Under the pieces are notes generated by a model that ran no database searches, was not told where the DNA came from, and was given only the letters and a program-made list of their open reading frames with translations. The translations under genes and the position numbers were made by a program. Shown here in pieces: positions 45,351 through 54,719 of a DNA stretch of 64,000 nucleotides. The stretch covers positions 62,001 to 126,000 of the forward strand of contig JBBRMR010000002.1 in assembly GCA_038230735.1 (NCBI GenBank), read 5' to 3'. Within the stretch, counting starts at the first letter, position 1; each line of letters starts with the position of its first letter. Source of the DNA: Arcicella sp038230735. GTDB taxonomy: Bacteria > Bacteroidota > Bacteroidia > Cytophagales > Spirosomataceae.

Positions 45351-45715
45351 TTTTTGATAAAATATTATAGGAGTATAAAATTTATCAATTATTTGATTTT
45401 AAAGTTGTTTTAAATTCACTATCCTTTTGTACAAAAGATTTGTAACAAATTATATTTTTAGTATTAAAGCAAGATATTCTGGCATTTAATTTCTGAAAAT
45501 TAATCGTGAATTTATATGCACAGGATGTGTATTTTTCTCTACAAAATAAAGGTTTAATATTTTTGGTACATTTCAAGAAACTAAACTGATTGGCTTTAAA
45601 AGCAATTTTTATTAATTCTATGATAATTGGAACAAGTTTAGTAATTTATTTAAGGAGCATAATTCAACAATTATCTCAATGATAAATTATTTAAAACTTA
45701 AAAATTTTCTTAACG
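45351..45715. other. intergenic region upstream of the DUF892 gene
   Basis: 365 bases without a gene between two divergent genes. I see a perfect palindrome CTTTTGTACAAAAG (45424-45437) directly followed by ATTTGTAACAAAT (45438-45450), both possible operator-like sites. No convincing promoter or RNA could be named. Confidence 0.4.
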
Positions 45716-46315
45716 ATGAAAAATGCAAATCAAGTAACTAAAAAAGTAAGCAAAGCCGTGTCATCGAATGGCGGTACTCCAAATGCACACCAAGTTAATG
45801 CACCCGAGGTTAATGCACCCGAAGGTCTTCACGAATTTTTTGTAGATGGGTTGAAGGACATTTATTATGCTGAAAAAGCATTGACAAAAGCCATCCCCAA
45901 AATGATTAAAAACGCTACTTCACCAGACCTCGTGCAAGCATTAACGAATCATTTGGTAGAGACCGAGGGACAAGTAACAAGATTACAGGACATATTTGAA
46001 AGTATTGATGAAAAAGCAAAAGCTAAAAAATGTGATGCAATAGACGGTTTGATTAAGGAAGCGGAAGGAATTATGTCTGAAACTGATAAGGGAATTATGC
46101 GTGATGCAGGAATTATTGCAGCGGGACAAAAAGTGGAGCATTACGAGATTGCCACTTACGGCACATTGGCGGCTTACGCAGGATTTTTAGGATTAGAACA
46201 AGCTAAGAGTTTGTTAGCACAATCATTGGCAGAGGAAAAAGCAGCCGATGAAAAATTGACTGAAATAACACCATTAGCCTTGATGACTTCTGGTTCAGAG
46301 ATGGAAATGGCATAA
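45716..46315 (+). CDS. DUF892 (YciE/ferritin-like) protein
   Basis: 199-aa four-helix ferritin-like protein of the YciE/DUF892 family, associated with stress. The core starts LHEFFVDGLKDIYYAEKALTKAIPKMIKNATSPDL and includes HLVETEGQVTRLQDIFE and AGQKVEHYEIATYGTLAAYAGFLG, whose E/H residues suit a di-metal site. The N-terminal ~35 residues are a low-complexity linker with a tandem VNAPE VNAPE (15-base repeat GTTAATGCACCCGAG). It is followed by a strong terminator and stands alone. Confidence 0.9.
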   Translation: MKNANQVTKKVSKAVSSNGGTPNAHQVNAPEVNAPEGLHEFFVDGLKDIYYAEKALTKAIPKMIKNATSPDLVQALTNHLVETEGQVTRLQDIFESIDEKAKAKKCDAIDGLIKEAEGIMSETDKGIMRDAGIIAAGQKVEHYEIATYGTLAAYAGFLGLEQAKSLLAQSLAEEKAADEKLTEITPLALMTSGSEMEMA

Positions 46316-46349
46316 TTTTAATTACTTTTTGATTAGCCTTAGATTTATC

Positions 46350-46393
46350 GGTTAGTAATTGTCTGATTGTTAGATAATTACTAACCTTTTTTT
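46350..46393 (+). terminator. intrinsic terminator of the DUF892 gene
   Basis: GGTTAGTAATT (46350-46360) pairs perfectly with AATTACTAACC (46376-46386) and is followed by seven T's. Confidence 0.9.
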
Positions 46394-46442
46394 ATTAATC
46401 AAACCAATTTCATATTCATAACGTTTTTATTTTACCAGCCCG

Positions 46443-46450
46443 TAACTTTG
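46443..46450 (+). promoter_or_regulatory. possible -7 box for lipA
   Basis: TAACTTTG matches TANNTTTG and lies 26 bases upstream of ATG 46476. No good -33 TTTG is present, so the assignment is moderate. Confidence 0.4.
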
Positions 46451-46475
46451 CGAAGCGAACGGAAAATAAAAAACC

Positions 46476-47351
46476 ATGATAGAATTACCAGTAATAACGC
46501 CCACTGCCACCAGACATAATAAAAAACCAGATTGGCTTAGGGTAAAATTGCCCATCGGACAGGAATATGCCCGTGTGAGAAATATTGTTGATGAAAATAA
46601 ACTGCATACCATTTGCCAGTCGGGAAATTGCCCGAACATGGGTGAATGTTGGGGTGCTGGCACGGCTACGTTTATGATTTTGGGAAATATTTGTACTCGT
46701 TCATGCACGTTTTGTGCCGTGGCAACGGGTCGCCCAACGGAATATGATGTCGATGAACCACGAAGAGTTGCCGAAGCCATAAAATTAATGGGCGTAAAAC
46801 ACGCTGTACTCACCTCCGTAAACCGTGATGAATTGAAAGACCGTGGGGCAGAAGTGTGGTATCAGACCGTTGTGCAAGTGAAAGAAGCATCGCCAAGCAC
46901 CACGATTGAAACCTTAATTCCTGACACCAAAGGCAATTGGGAGGCACTTTACAGAATGATTGAGGGGGGACAAGAAGTAGTTTCGCATAACATGGAAACT
47001 ATCGAAAGATTGTATCGCCAAGTGCGTCCACAGGCACGATACGCCCGAAGTTTGGAGCAAACGAAACGGACAAAAGAGTTTGGTAAACGTACTAAATCGG
47101 GTATTATGTTAGGTCTGGGAGAAACTCAGGACGAGGTTTTCAAGGCGATTGATGATTTAATTGAAAATGGCTTGGATGTTTTAACATTAGGTCAATACCT
47201 ACAACCCACTAAAATGCACCATGAAGTAATCGAGTGGATTCATCCCGATACTTTTGCGATGTATAAAGAAGAGGGTTTGAAAAGAGGTTTGAAATACGTG
47301 GAATCGGGGGCTTTGGTGAGAAGTAGTTATCATGCGGAGAAGCATATTTGA
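46476..47351 (+). CDS. lipA: lipoyl synthase
   Basis: Radical-SAM enzyme inserting two sulfurs into octanoyl-protein. It has 291 aa. The auxiliary cluster Cys C47/C52/C58 are in HTICQSGNCPNMGECWG and the radical-SAM triad CTRSCTFC gives C73/C77/C80. The C-terminal RSSYHAEKHI ends with the RSSY motif that ligands the auxiliary cluster. All required residues are present. It precedes a large inverted-repeat region and is convergent with the ThuA fusion gene. Confidence 0.97.
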   Translation: MIELPVITPTATRHNKKPDWLRVKLPIGQEYARVRNIVDENKLHTICQSGNCPNMGECWGAGTATFMILGNICTRSCTFCAVATGRPTEYDVDEPRRVAEAIKLMGVKHAVLTSVNRDELKDRGAEVWYQTVVQVKEASPSTTIETLIPDTKGNWEALYRMIEGGQEVVSHNMETIERLYRQVRPQARYARSLEQTKRTKEFGKRTKSGIMLGLGETQDEVFKAIDDLIENGLDVLTLGQYLQPTKMHHEVIEWIHPDTFAMYKEEGLKRGLKYVESGALVRSSYHAEKHI

Positions 47352-47408
47352 GTTTCTTAAAGTCGTAAGTCTTAAAAAGTCGTATGTCATAAGTCAAAGA
47401 AGTTTTAA

Positions 47409-47483
47409 AAAGTCGTAGGTCATAAGTCAAACAAGTCGTAAGATTTCAACTTACGACTTGTTTAACTTATGACCTACGACTTT
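47409..47483. repeat. inverted AAGTCGTAGGTCATAAGTC repeat cluster
   Basis: Arms 47409-47442 and 47450-47483 match at 33 of 34 positions as inverted copies around a short loop. They are built from repeated words GTCGTAAGTC and GTCGTAGGTCATAAGTC, which also occur 5' of the arm from about 47360. It fills the whole space between lipA and the convergent ThuA/sugar dehydrogenase gene and may terminate both. Confidence 0.8.
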
Positions 47484-47505
47484 CTGACTTACGACTTATT
47501 TGAAT

Positions 47506-50500
47506 TTACTTCTCTCTCGTAGCCTTCACCTCAAACATTCCCATTAATTTTCCTTTCAAATTATCAGCATCTTCTTTTTGAAATTCGATATTAACGTTCA
47601 TGCCATTGGCTGGAAAAAATACTTTTACTTTATCGCCATCTTCTTCTACTTTTTCAAAAGGCTTGCTTGCGTCATTAGAAATTTTTGAAGCCATTGTGCC
47701 TGTTAAAATACCATTCGTTCTGGTAAATTCAATCTTTAATGGAACATCTCCTCCTGGTGTACCAATCAACATGGCATTCCATTTTCCTGTAAAAGCATCA
47801 TTTTTAATAGTCGTTTCTTCCACTTTCACGGGTTCAGCACCTTCATTTGCCAATTTGAATTCCGCACCCATTACCACCATCAACGAGCCTTCTGATTTTG
47901 AATTGATAAATACAGCGTAAACGTCTTGGGGTTTTCCATCAAAATTAGCGGGTAATTGAATAGGTACTGAAACCGCTTTTGGCGTAAAATCCATTTTGTC
48001 AGTTGCTTCTAAAAACTTCGATTTTCCAATTAATGCACCCTTTGGGCTTCCCAATCTTAATTCTACTTCACCACCCACAGCATTTAATTGCGGTTTTGGA
48101 GCGGTTGCCGAAACAATAAGTTCTGAAACTCCATTCAAATCAATTTGTTTCATCACCATATAAGCCCCTGATTTTGCAGGAATTGCTAAATTATTTCCGC
48201 CAAAAGCCATTTTGTTAATATCCACATATTCATCAAAACCGTGAGCATCTACTTTGGAGTTTCTCAATACGAAAGTTTGTTCAGATTTCAACGATGGCAT
48301 TCCTTTATATCCTTGGTCTTCATAGGCGGCACGTACAATATATACGCCCTTGTTTTTATCCGAGGCTGGTGCTTTTGTAGTAAATGTTCCCTTTACTGGC
48401 AATGATTTTGCTGCTGGTTTTTCGTTAGAAATATTCAAAATATATTTCACCATTTCCGAAGCATCCGCCGTTGAAAGTTGTGGGTGTCCAGCCATTGCGG
48501 TTTCGCCCCAAACGCCACTTCCGCCCGCAATTATCTTCTTCGTCAATTTTTCCAAAGCCGAATTTTCACCTTTATATTTGATTGAAACATCGGCATAAGC
48601 GGGTCCAATTGATTTCTTTGCTTTGGCGTGGCAAGCCATACAATCACTGGCTTCAATCAGTTTTTTACCCGTAGTAAAAGCCGTACTGGCATCCGCAGAA
48701 TGGTGTCCCATCGCAATCATATTTTTATCAAAACCTTCTGCTAAATAATCAATATTTACCGCAACTTGCTCAGGATTAATCCCTTTTTCAAGCGTTCCGT
48801 CTTCTTTATCTTTTACTTTAATGTCGTATTCAAAAGATTTGTTGGCTACATAAAAAGTCTTATTACTTTTTGGCATTTCCAAACTTAATACGGGCGGTTC
48901 GTTGCCAACGGTAACTTCCATCGACTGTGAATTAACTCCTCCTTTGCCATCATTTACCGTAAAGATTACTTTATATGTACCAATTTGCGTTAAAGTAAGA
49001 TTAGCATCAGGCGTTGTAATAATTTTGTTGAAGCCCGCTTTTGATGTAATTTTCCATGAATAAGTTAATACATCGCCGTCGGCATACACCGTTCCTTTTG
49101 AAGTCAATTTCAAATTGAAAGGGGCTGAACCTCCCATTTGGTTGGCTACCATTTGGATTTGTGGCTTGCGGTTTCCATCATTATATTCTATCCGAATCAA
49201 ACGAGCATCATCATTGGCAGTAAACCAACCTGAACCGTATTCGAGCATATACAAATCGCCATTGTCGGCAAATTCCATATCCATCGGATTACTGAATTTA
49301 TAGCTTGGCATAAACTTTTCCATCGAGGCATAATTACCGTCTTTGTCAAAACTTACTGCCATCACCCAACCACGCATCCATTCGTAAATAAAGAATTTAC
49401 CGTCATAATATTTGGGAAACGCTCGGTTGGCAGTAGCAAAAGCGACTTTGTCATAAACAGGACCAGCCATTGGGTTACAGCCACCCGCACCCAATTGTGG
49501 AAACTCTACACTATTGCCATACGTGTACCAAATCATCGCATCTTTGGCACGAGGCAATTGAATCAGACCAGTATTATTCGGCGAAGTGTTCATCGGTTTT
49601 AAATAATCCCATTTATCACCCGATTTGTTAGTCTCAAAATTAAATTTATTGTATGCTTTGTTATCGCCCGCAAAATGTGGCCAACCATAATTACCAGCCG
49701 CAGGAGCTTGTCCAAATTCACATATACCTGCTGGTCCACGGGTTGAATCTGGTTTAGAAGCATCAGGACCTACATCTCCCCAATATAATTTACCATTTTT
49801 TTGGTCAACCGAAATTCTGTATGGATTACGATGCCCCATTGTATAAATTTCGGCTCTTGTTTTTTCTGTTCCTTTTGGAAAAAGATTTCCTTCTGGAATG
49901 GTATAACTTCCATCAGATGTGGGCTTTATTCTGATAATTTTACCCCGTAAATCATTGGTATTTGCCGCAGATTTTTGGGCATCCCAAGGGCTTCTACCTG
50001 CACGTTCATCACTTGGACTATATCCGTTTGAAGCATGAGGATTGGTATTGTCGCCCGTTGAAAGGAACAAATTACCCGCTTTATCCCAAGCAATTGAACC
50101 ACCCGTATGACAACATTCTTCCCGTTGGGTTTCTACTTTCAGCATTTCCTTTTCAGAATCCAAAAGAATGTCATCACCTTTCATCGTTAATCTTGAAAGT
50201 ACGTTGTATGAGCCTTTTATAGAAGAATAATACAAATAAATCCATTGATTTTGAGCAAAATTTGGGTCTTTATTTAAGCCCAAAAGTCCATCTTCGGCTA
50301 CCGATTCTTTGCCCTCTTTGTTCACATATTTCAAACTTACGGGAAGTTTGGCAATCGTTTTGAGCGTTTTGGTTTTTTCGTTATAAAGTCTTACTTCGCC
50401 TTTTCGCTGAATGAAAAGTACACGGTCTTTGTCTAATAAGGCGAGTTCAACGGGTTCATCCAATTTTTCATGTAAAACCACTTTCGTAAAGCGATTTTCT

Positions 50501-50859
50501 TCTGGACGTGATTTTGAAAAATCTATTGCTTTTGGAGCATCACCACCCGCAGCGTATTTTATACCTGCCCACAAATGATTTAAGAAAAGAGGTTCTGAAA
50601 ATGTTTCGTCGGTATGCCCGATTGCCGTATAAAATGCACGACCACCATCAAATTCCTGATACCAACTGATGGGGTGATTATCACCATTTTTACCACCAAC
50701 GTAAGATTTTTCATCTATTTTTAAGACTACATTGATTTTTGGAGAAATATTTTTGAAACTATAAAACTCATCACTTCTTTCAAAAGTTTCTGGCATTCCC
50801 GCCGTAAATTCATTTTTTAGTGTAACCAAAAACTTACCTTTCTGCACATTATTGGGCAT
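47506..50859 (-). CDS. PQQ-sugar dehydrogenase-like / PKD / cytochrome c / CBM6 protein (3' part of interrupted ThuA fusion)
   Basis: Continues the ThuA gene after an in-frame TGA. Order from this start: ThuA C-terminal part (KFLVTLKNEFTAGMPETFER; GRAFYTAIGHTDETFSEP), a six-bladed GSDH-type propeller (HRNPYRISVDQKNGKLYWGDVGPD, about 110-560), a PKD domain (570-650), cytochrome c with CMACH (about 735), a CBM6-like stretch (GVSELIVSATAPKPQLNAVGGEVELRLGSP) and a C-terminal domain (~1023-1117) matching the small protein at 59.8-60.2 kb. The start codon used here is an internal ATG. Likely a periplasmic sugar-oxidising or -binding protein with a heme. Confidence 0.85.
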   Translation of the reverse strand: MPNNVQKGKFLVTLKNEFTAGMPETFERSDEFYSFKNISPKINVVLKIDEKSYVGGKNGDNHPISWYQEFDGGRAFYTAIGHTDETFSEPLFLNHLWAGIKYAAGGDAPKAIDFSKSRPEENRFTKVVLHEKLDEPVELALLDKDRVLFIQRKGEVRLYNEKTKTLKTIAKLPVSLKYVNKEGKESVAEDGLLGLNKDPNFAQNQWIYLYYSSIKGSYNVLSRLTMKGDDILLDSEKEMLKVETQREECCHTGGSIAWDKAGNLFLSTGDNTNPHASNGYSPSDERAGRSPWDAQKSAANTNDLRGKIIRIKPTSDGSYTIPEGNLFPKGTEKTRAEIYTMGHRNPYRISVDQKNGKLYWGDVGPDASKPDSTRGPAGICEFGQAPAAGNYGWPHFAGDNKAYNKFNFETNKSGDKWDYLKPMNTSPNNTGLIQLPRAKDAMIWYTYGNSVEFPQLGAGGCNPMAGPVYDKVAFATANRAFPKYYDGKFFIYEWMRGWVMAVSFDKDGNYASMEKFMPSYKFSNPMDMEFADNGDLYMLEYGSGWFTANDDARLIRIEYNDGNRKPQIQMVANQMGGSAPFNLKLTSKGTVYADGDVLTYSWKITSKAGFNKIITTPDANLTLTQIGTYKVIFTVNDGKGGVNSQSMEVTVGNEPPVLSLEMPKSNKTFYVANKSFEYDIKVKDKEDGTLEKGINPEQVAVNIDYLAEGFDKNMIAMGHHSADASTAFTTGKKLIEASDCMACHAKAKKSIGPAYADVSIKYKGENSALEKLTKKIIAGGSGVWGETAMAGHPQLSTADASEMVKYILNISNEKPAAKSLPVKGTFTTKAPASDKNKGVYIVRAAYEDQGYKGMPSLKSEQTFVLRNSKVDAHGFDEYVDINKMAFGGNNLAIPAKSGAYMVMKQIDLNGVSELIVSATAPKPQLNAVGGEVELRLGSPKGALIGKSKFLEATDKMDFTPKAVSVPIQLPANFDGKPQDVYAVFINSKSEGSLMVVMGAEFKLANEGAEPVKVEETTIKNDAFTGKWNAMLIGTPGGDVPLKIEFTRTNGILTGTMASKISNDASKPFEKVEEDGDKVKVFFPANGMNVNIEFQKEDADNLKGKLMGMFEVKATREK

Positions 50860-50874
50860 CGGATGGTCTAAAAA

Positions 50875-50877
50875 TCA
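50875..50877 (-). other. in-frame TGA interrupting the ThuA fusion gene
   Basis: On the minus strand GGG GCT TGA TTT TTA GAC CAT. Homologous ThuA domains carry an aromatic residue here (GAYF or GAWF), and TGG to TGA is a single change. It may be a recent nonsense mutation, a sequencing error or a readthrough codon. Confidence 0.8.
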
Positions 50878-51282
50878 AGCCCCTGCCAACTGACTATACC
50901 AAGTCCAATCATACTCACAGTCGGTTGCGGCGTGAATACCCACGTAGCCACCACCCGCTTGGATGTATCGTTCAAAAACGTTTTGTTGTTCGTTGTTCAA
51001 AACATCGCCTGTGGTATTCAAGAAAATTACGGCATTGAATTTTTTAAGATTCAATTCTGAAAACTGAGCAGCATCTTCGGTAAAACTTGCGTCAAAACCT
51101 TTTTCTTTTGACATTTTGGCAATAGCCGTTTTGCCCGCCTCAATTGATTGATGACGAAACGCTGCCGTTTTGCTAAAAACCAAGACATTGATTTTATTTT
51201 GAGCAAACAAATTGCTGGCAAAAAATAGCATTAAAACTGCCCCTAAAAGCATTTTAATACCTAATCTATTTTGTTGTTTCAT
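50875..51282 (-). CDS. ThuA-domain N-terminal fragment of interrupted fusion protein
   Basis: 135 aa: a signal peptide (LLGAVLMLFFASNLFA then Q) followed by the first half of a ThuA/trehalose-utilisation domain (INVLVFSKTAAFRHQSIEAGK; GGGYVGIHAATDCEYDWTWYSQLAGA). It ends at TGA 50875-50877, and the same frame continues FLDHP and then the MPNNVQKG start of the downstream piece, with no shift. The stop is therefore the only interruption of a ~1,258-codon gene. It is divergent from the NUDIX regulator, with a shared operator-like palindrome between. Confidence 0.8.
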   Translation of the reverse strand: MKQQNRLGIKMLLGAVLMLFFASNLFAQNKINVLVFSKTAAFRHQSIEAGKTAIAKMSKEKGFDASFTEDAAQFSELNLKKFNAVIFLNTTGDVLNNEQQNVFERYIQAGGGYVGIHAATDCEYDWTWYSQLAGA

Positions 51283-51326
51283 ACAGTTGAAAATATATTT
51301 TAATGAAATGGAATTATTATTGAATA

Positions 51327-51334
51327 CAAATATA
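51327..51334 (-). promoter_or_regulatory. -7 box of the ThuA gene
   Basis: TATATTTG on the minus strand matches TANNTTTG. The -33 position falls inside the palindrome at 51343-51375 and is not TTTG, which suggests that promoter activity depends on the regulator bound there. Confidence 0.5.
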
Positions 51335-51342
51335 TGCGTAAT

Positions 51343-51375
51343 AAATTTATTGTCTTTAATTAAGACAATAAATTT
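51343..51375. promoter_or_regulatory. 33-bp operator-like palindrome, NUDIX regulator 1
   Basis: Arms AAATTTATTGTCTT (51343-51356) and AAGACAATAAATTT (51362-51375) are perfectly inverted around TAATT. Its core TATTGTCT-N7-AGACAATA recurs with N8 at 60288-60311 upstream of the paralogous regulator. It lies between the divergent ThuA and regulator genes. Confidence 0.75.
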
Positions 51376-51460
51376 TTATAATATTGTATATTAAAATAAT
51401 TATATTTTACAGACGGTTTATGTGAAGGATAAATCTTAATTTTGTAGAAAACAATAGGTA

Positions 51461-52171
51461 GTGATGAATTTTAACGAGCAGGATTTTATACGACAACTAT
51501 CCATAGATTGCGTAATTTTTGGTTATCAAGAAAAAGAGCTGAAAGTTTTAGTGCCTAAAATAAATATGGTAGGGGAGGTATTTACCTTGCCAGGGGGCTT
51601 TATTCAACAAAACGAAGGTATTGACCATGCCGCTTTAAGAATTTTGAAGGAAAGAACAGGGATTCAGACCATTTATTTAGATCAATGTAGAACTTTTGGA
51701 CATGAAGGACGATACAATGCTGAGGTTTTGAATGCTTTGCATGAGGCAAGCAAAATGCTCATTGATATTGCCAATTTAGAATGGTTTACCAAGCGGTTTG
51801 TGTCCATTGGCTATTATGCTTTGGTGGATATTAACAAAGTTGAGTTGCAGACGGGAGAAATTGACGAGTCGGTGAGTTGGTATAATGTTAAGGATTTGCC
51901 CAAAATGATAATGGATCACAACGAAATGGTAACGTATGCTTTGGCAGCCCTTCGTCAAAACCTTGACCAAAAATTGATTGGTTTTAATCTACTACCCGAG
52001 ACTTTTACGATGAAAGAAGTACAGGAACTTTACGAAGCTATTTATGAAAAACCCTTTGCTCGTAACAATTTCCAAAAGAAAATATTAGATTTAGATGTCT
52101 TGGAACGACTGGAAAAGAAATTTACGGGGGCAGCGAATAAAGCTCCCTTTTTGTATCGGTTTAGGAGGTGA
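51461..52171 (+). CDS. NUDIX-domain transcriptional regulator (NrtR/AraR-like), copy 1
   Basis: About 236 aa, GTG/ATG start region at 51461. The N-terminal NUDIX fold (SIDCVIFGYQEKELKVLVPKI) has a degenerate box, GFIQQNEGIDHAALRILKERTGI, where the catalytic REUXEE glutamates are partly lost. The C-terminal winged helix (LPETFTMKEVQELYEAIYEKPFARNNFQKKILDLDVLERLEKKF) would bind DNA. This is the build of NrtR and of Bacteroides AraR, which sense nucleotide-sugar or sugar ligands. A TAATTTTG box (51437-51444) precedes it. It is divergent from ThuA and convergent with the GH2 gene. Confidence 0.87.
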   Translation: MMNFNEQDFIRQLSIDCVIFGYQEKELKVLVPKINMVGEVFTLPGGFIQQNEGIDHAALRILKERTGIQTIYLDQCRTFGHEGRYNAEVLNALHEASKMLIDIANLEWFTKRFVSIGYYALVDINKVELQTGEIDESVSWYNVKDLPKMIMDHNEMVTYALAALRQNLDQKLIGFNLLPETFTMKEVQELYEAIYEKPFARNNFQKKILDLDVLERLEKKFTGAANKAPFLYRFRR

Positions 52172-52203
52172 AAACTCTCTCAATCCTAAACCTGAATTAT
52201 AAA

Positions 52204-54663
52204 TTATTTAGCCTCAATAGTCAAAATACCCTCTTTCAACCCCTCTGCGTTTGCCTTGATTATTACCTTCCCTGCTTTCCCAGTGGTTTTAATAATCAAT
52301 AAACCTTTTCCTTGAAAAACTTTCTTTTGAGGTTTCTGAAAACTCGACATATCTCTTGGATTTCCGTTGGCTACCCCTGCTAATGTTCCTTTACCTTTAA
52401 TCTCAAATTTTACTAAGGTATCATCTACATTTGGTACAACATTTCCTACTTTATCAATTACTTCCACGGCAATAAAAGCAAGGTCGTTTTTATTTGCTTT
52501 AATGATATTTCGGTCTGATTTTAAACGAATGGCGTAAGGTTTTCCAGTGGTGGTCAAGGTTTCCGTAGCCACTTCTTTATCCCCATCAAAACTGCGGGCT
52601 ACTAACTTTCCTACTGAATAGGGTATTCTAAAAGTGGTAGTAATTGAGCCTTTTTCAAGGGTTTGTTCAGCGATAGTTTTACCGTTTAATTCTAATTTCA
52701 CTTTTTCACTTCTTGTAAAAACTCTTACTTGAAGAGAGTCATTTTCAAAACCGTTCCAAGTCCAAGATTTTAATTCGTCAGGGAAGCCGTAAAATCCAGT
52801 ATATTCCTTTTGCTTTTTTGCCATTGGACGATGCACGAGCATTTCCATTTTACTTCTACGCCAAACCACATCTAAATAAAAGGAGGCTGATTTTTTGTTG
52901 CCAATTAAATCCATTTCACCTGAATAAGCATTAAATACAGGCCAGTCAGGTGCCATAAACATTTCTTGAAATCCCGCAGTTTTTTCTCCTACATTTTTTA
53001 TACGTGCTAAACCCAAACCTGCTTCACCCAAATAGTCGATGGCTGTCCAACTAAACATCCCAATCACATACGGATTTTTTTCAACGGCGTTCCAGTTTTC
53101 AAGGGCTTTGGGTGGAAAATACTCCGTTGCCACCATGACTCTTTCTGGGTATTTTTTGTGGTCACTTTCGTAATATTGTATCGTATAATTATAACCACTC
53201 ACATCAAGCGGGGCAAAAGAAGGTGCAGTGGCATCCCATTTTTTCTTTCTCAGTATGGGAATGTGAAAGGGCATTGCACCCGTTACTGGTCTTGAAGCAT
53301 CCAAATTTCTGGTAAAATCAGCCAATTTTCTTGAAGTTTCATAGCCCAGCGTGTCCACAATTTCCATAATTTCATTTCCAATACTCCACATAATTACCGA
53401 AGGATGGTTAAAATCTCTTTGAACCAGCGAAGTCAAATCTTTTTGCCACCAATCTTTAAAATAATTGGCGTAATCATCGGGTGTTTTGTTCAAATTCCAC
53501 ATATCGAATGCCTCATTAATGACCAAAATGCCCAACTTATCGCAAGCATCAAGCAATGCTGGCGAATACGGATTATGTGAAAAACGCACGGCATTATAGC
53601 CATTTTTTTTCAATAATTCTATTTTGCGTTCTTCTGCTCTGTCATAAGCGGCTGCTCCCAAAGCACCATTGTCATGATGAATACAGGCACCCATCAGTTT
53701 TATATTTTTGCCGTTGAGCGTAAAGCCCGTTTTTGCATCAAAATGAATGCTTTTTACCCCGAAATTTTGAATATAAGCATCAATGATTTTTCCATTTTGG
53801 GTAAGTGTAATTTTTGCCTTATACAAATTTGGACTTTCAATATCCCACAATTTTGGGTTTTTCAATGTAATAGTTTGCTCCACTTCTTCTTTGTCCGAAA
53901 TAGCGATTATTTTTGAGCTAACCAGTTTATTATCAGCCGTATATATTTCAGTTATCATCGAAATATTAGCCGTTATATTTTTTATTTTAGTAGTAATTTC
54001 AATATCTGCCGATTGCTCCGAAACGTTTTTTGAAACAATTTGAATACCCCAATTTTCTATATGCGATTTATTTAAAACACTCAGCCAAACGTGGCGATAA
54101 ATGCCTGAACCTGAGTACCAACGTGAGTTATCGCCTTCATTTTTTACCTCAACGGCAAGTACGTTTTTCTGACCTTCGGGTTTTAAATGAGGTGTTAAAT
54201 CATAAATAAATGAAGTATATCCGTTGGGATGATTGCCTAAATGATGCCCATTTAGCCAAACTTCCGAATTCATATAAACGCCATCAAATTGTATCGAAAC
54301 GGTTTTGCCTTGAGTGGTTTTATCCATCACAAAGGATTTACGATACCAAGCCGTTCCGCCTACCGTGAAAGCCGTAGCATTTTTACCAATAGCCTTTTTT
54401 GAGAAGGGGCCCAGACTGGATAGTCCGATGGTGCTATCATTTGGTGTTTCTACCAAATCTTCAATGCTCCAATCGTGGGGTAAATCCAGTTTTTTCCACT
54501 TAGAATCATCAAAATTCTCGTTTTTAGGTTCAGCCGTTTTACCTTTTTTGAAGGTCCAATCTGTATCGAATGATTGGTTTCTGCCTGCTGGAATGGCTTT
54601 TTGGCTGAAACTATTTGTACTGCTTAATAAGAAAATTATTAGGTAGCATAATATATATTTCAT
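52204..54663 (-). CDS. secreted GH2 glycoside hydrolase (beta-galactosidase-like)
   Basis: 819 aa with signal peptide (ILCYLIIFLLSSTNSFS then Q). Domains: GH2 sugar-binding (FDTDWTFKKGKTAEPKNENFDDSKWKKLDLPHDWS), Ig-like, TIM barrel with acid/base in HPSVIMWSIGNEIMEI (Glu about 430) and nucleophile in ATEYFPP (Glu about 514), then C-terminal DUF4982-like Ig domains. It cleaves beta-galactosides or related beta-linked sugars outside the cytoplasm. Downstream of the tannase-like gene in the same direction with a 56-base gap. Confidence 0.92.
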   Translation of the reverse strand: MKYILCYLIIFLLSSTNSFSQKAIPAGRNQSFDTDWTFKKGKTAEPKNENFDDSKWKKLDLPHDWSIEDLVETPNDSTIGLSSLGPFSKKAIGKNATAFTVGGTAWYRKSFVMDKTTQGKTVSIQFDGVYMNSEVWLNGHHLGNHPNGYTSFIYDLTPHLKPEGQKNVLAVEVKNEGDNSRWYSGSGIYRHVWLSVLNKSHIENWGIQIVSKNVSEQSADIEITTKIKNITANISMITEIYTADNKLVSSKIIAISDKEEVEQTITLKNPKLWDIESPNLYKAKITLTQNGKIIDAYIQNFGVKSIHFDAKTGFTLNGKNIKLMGACIHHDNGALGAAAYDRAEERKIELLKKNGYNAVRFSHNPYSPALLDACDKLGILVINEAFDMWNLNKTPDDYANYFKDWWQKDLTSLVQRDFNHPSVIMWSIGNEIMEIVDTLGYETSRKLADFTRNLDASRPVTGAMPFHIPILRKKKWDATAPSFAPLDVSGYNYTIQYYESDHKKYPERVMVATEYFPPKALENWNAVEKNPYVIGMFSWTAIDYLGEAGLGLARIKNVGEKTAGFQEMFMAPDWPVFNAYSGEMDLIGNKKSASFYLDVVWRRSKMEMLVHRPMAKKQKEYTGFYGFPDELKSWTWNGFENDSLQVRVFTRSEKVKLELNGKTIAEQTLEKGSITTTFRIPYSVGKLVARSFDGDKEVATETLTTTGKPYAIRLKSDRNIIKANKNDLAFIAVEVIDKVGNVVPNVDDTLVKFEIKGKGTLAGVANGNPRDMSSFQKPQKKVFQGKGLLIIKTTGKAGKVIIKANAEGLKEGILTIEAK

Positions 54664-54719
54664 GGTATTATTTATTTTAGTTTTTGAAAATTGTCAAAAT
54701 TCTAATGATTTATAGTGAT

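Noticed and set aside
45424..45450. Palindromes upstream of the DUF892 gene as a regulator site tied to the NUDIX regulators
   Set aside because: They do not share the TATTGTCT half-site.
47409..47483. Repeat cluster as a CRISPR array
   Set aside because: Repeats are contiguous, degenerate and inverted, without unique spacers of even length or cas genes.
50875..50877. TGA as a selenocysteine codon in the ThuA gene
   Set aside because: ThuA homologues have an aromatic residue at this site, not Cys, and no SECIS-like hairpin is evident directly downstream.
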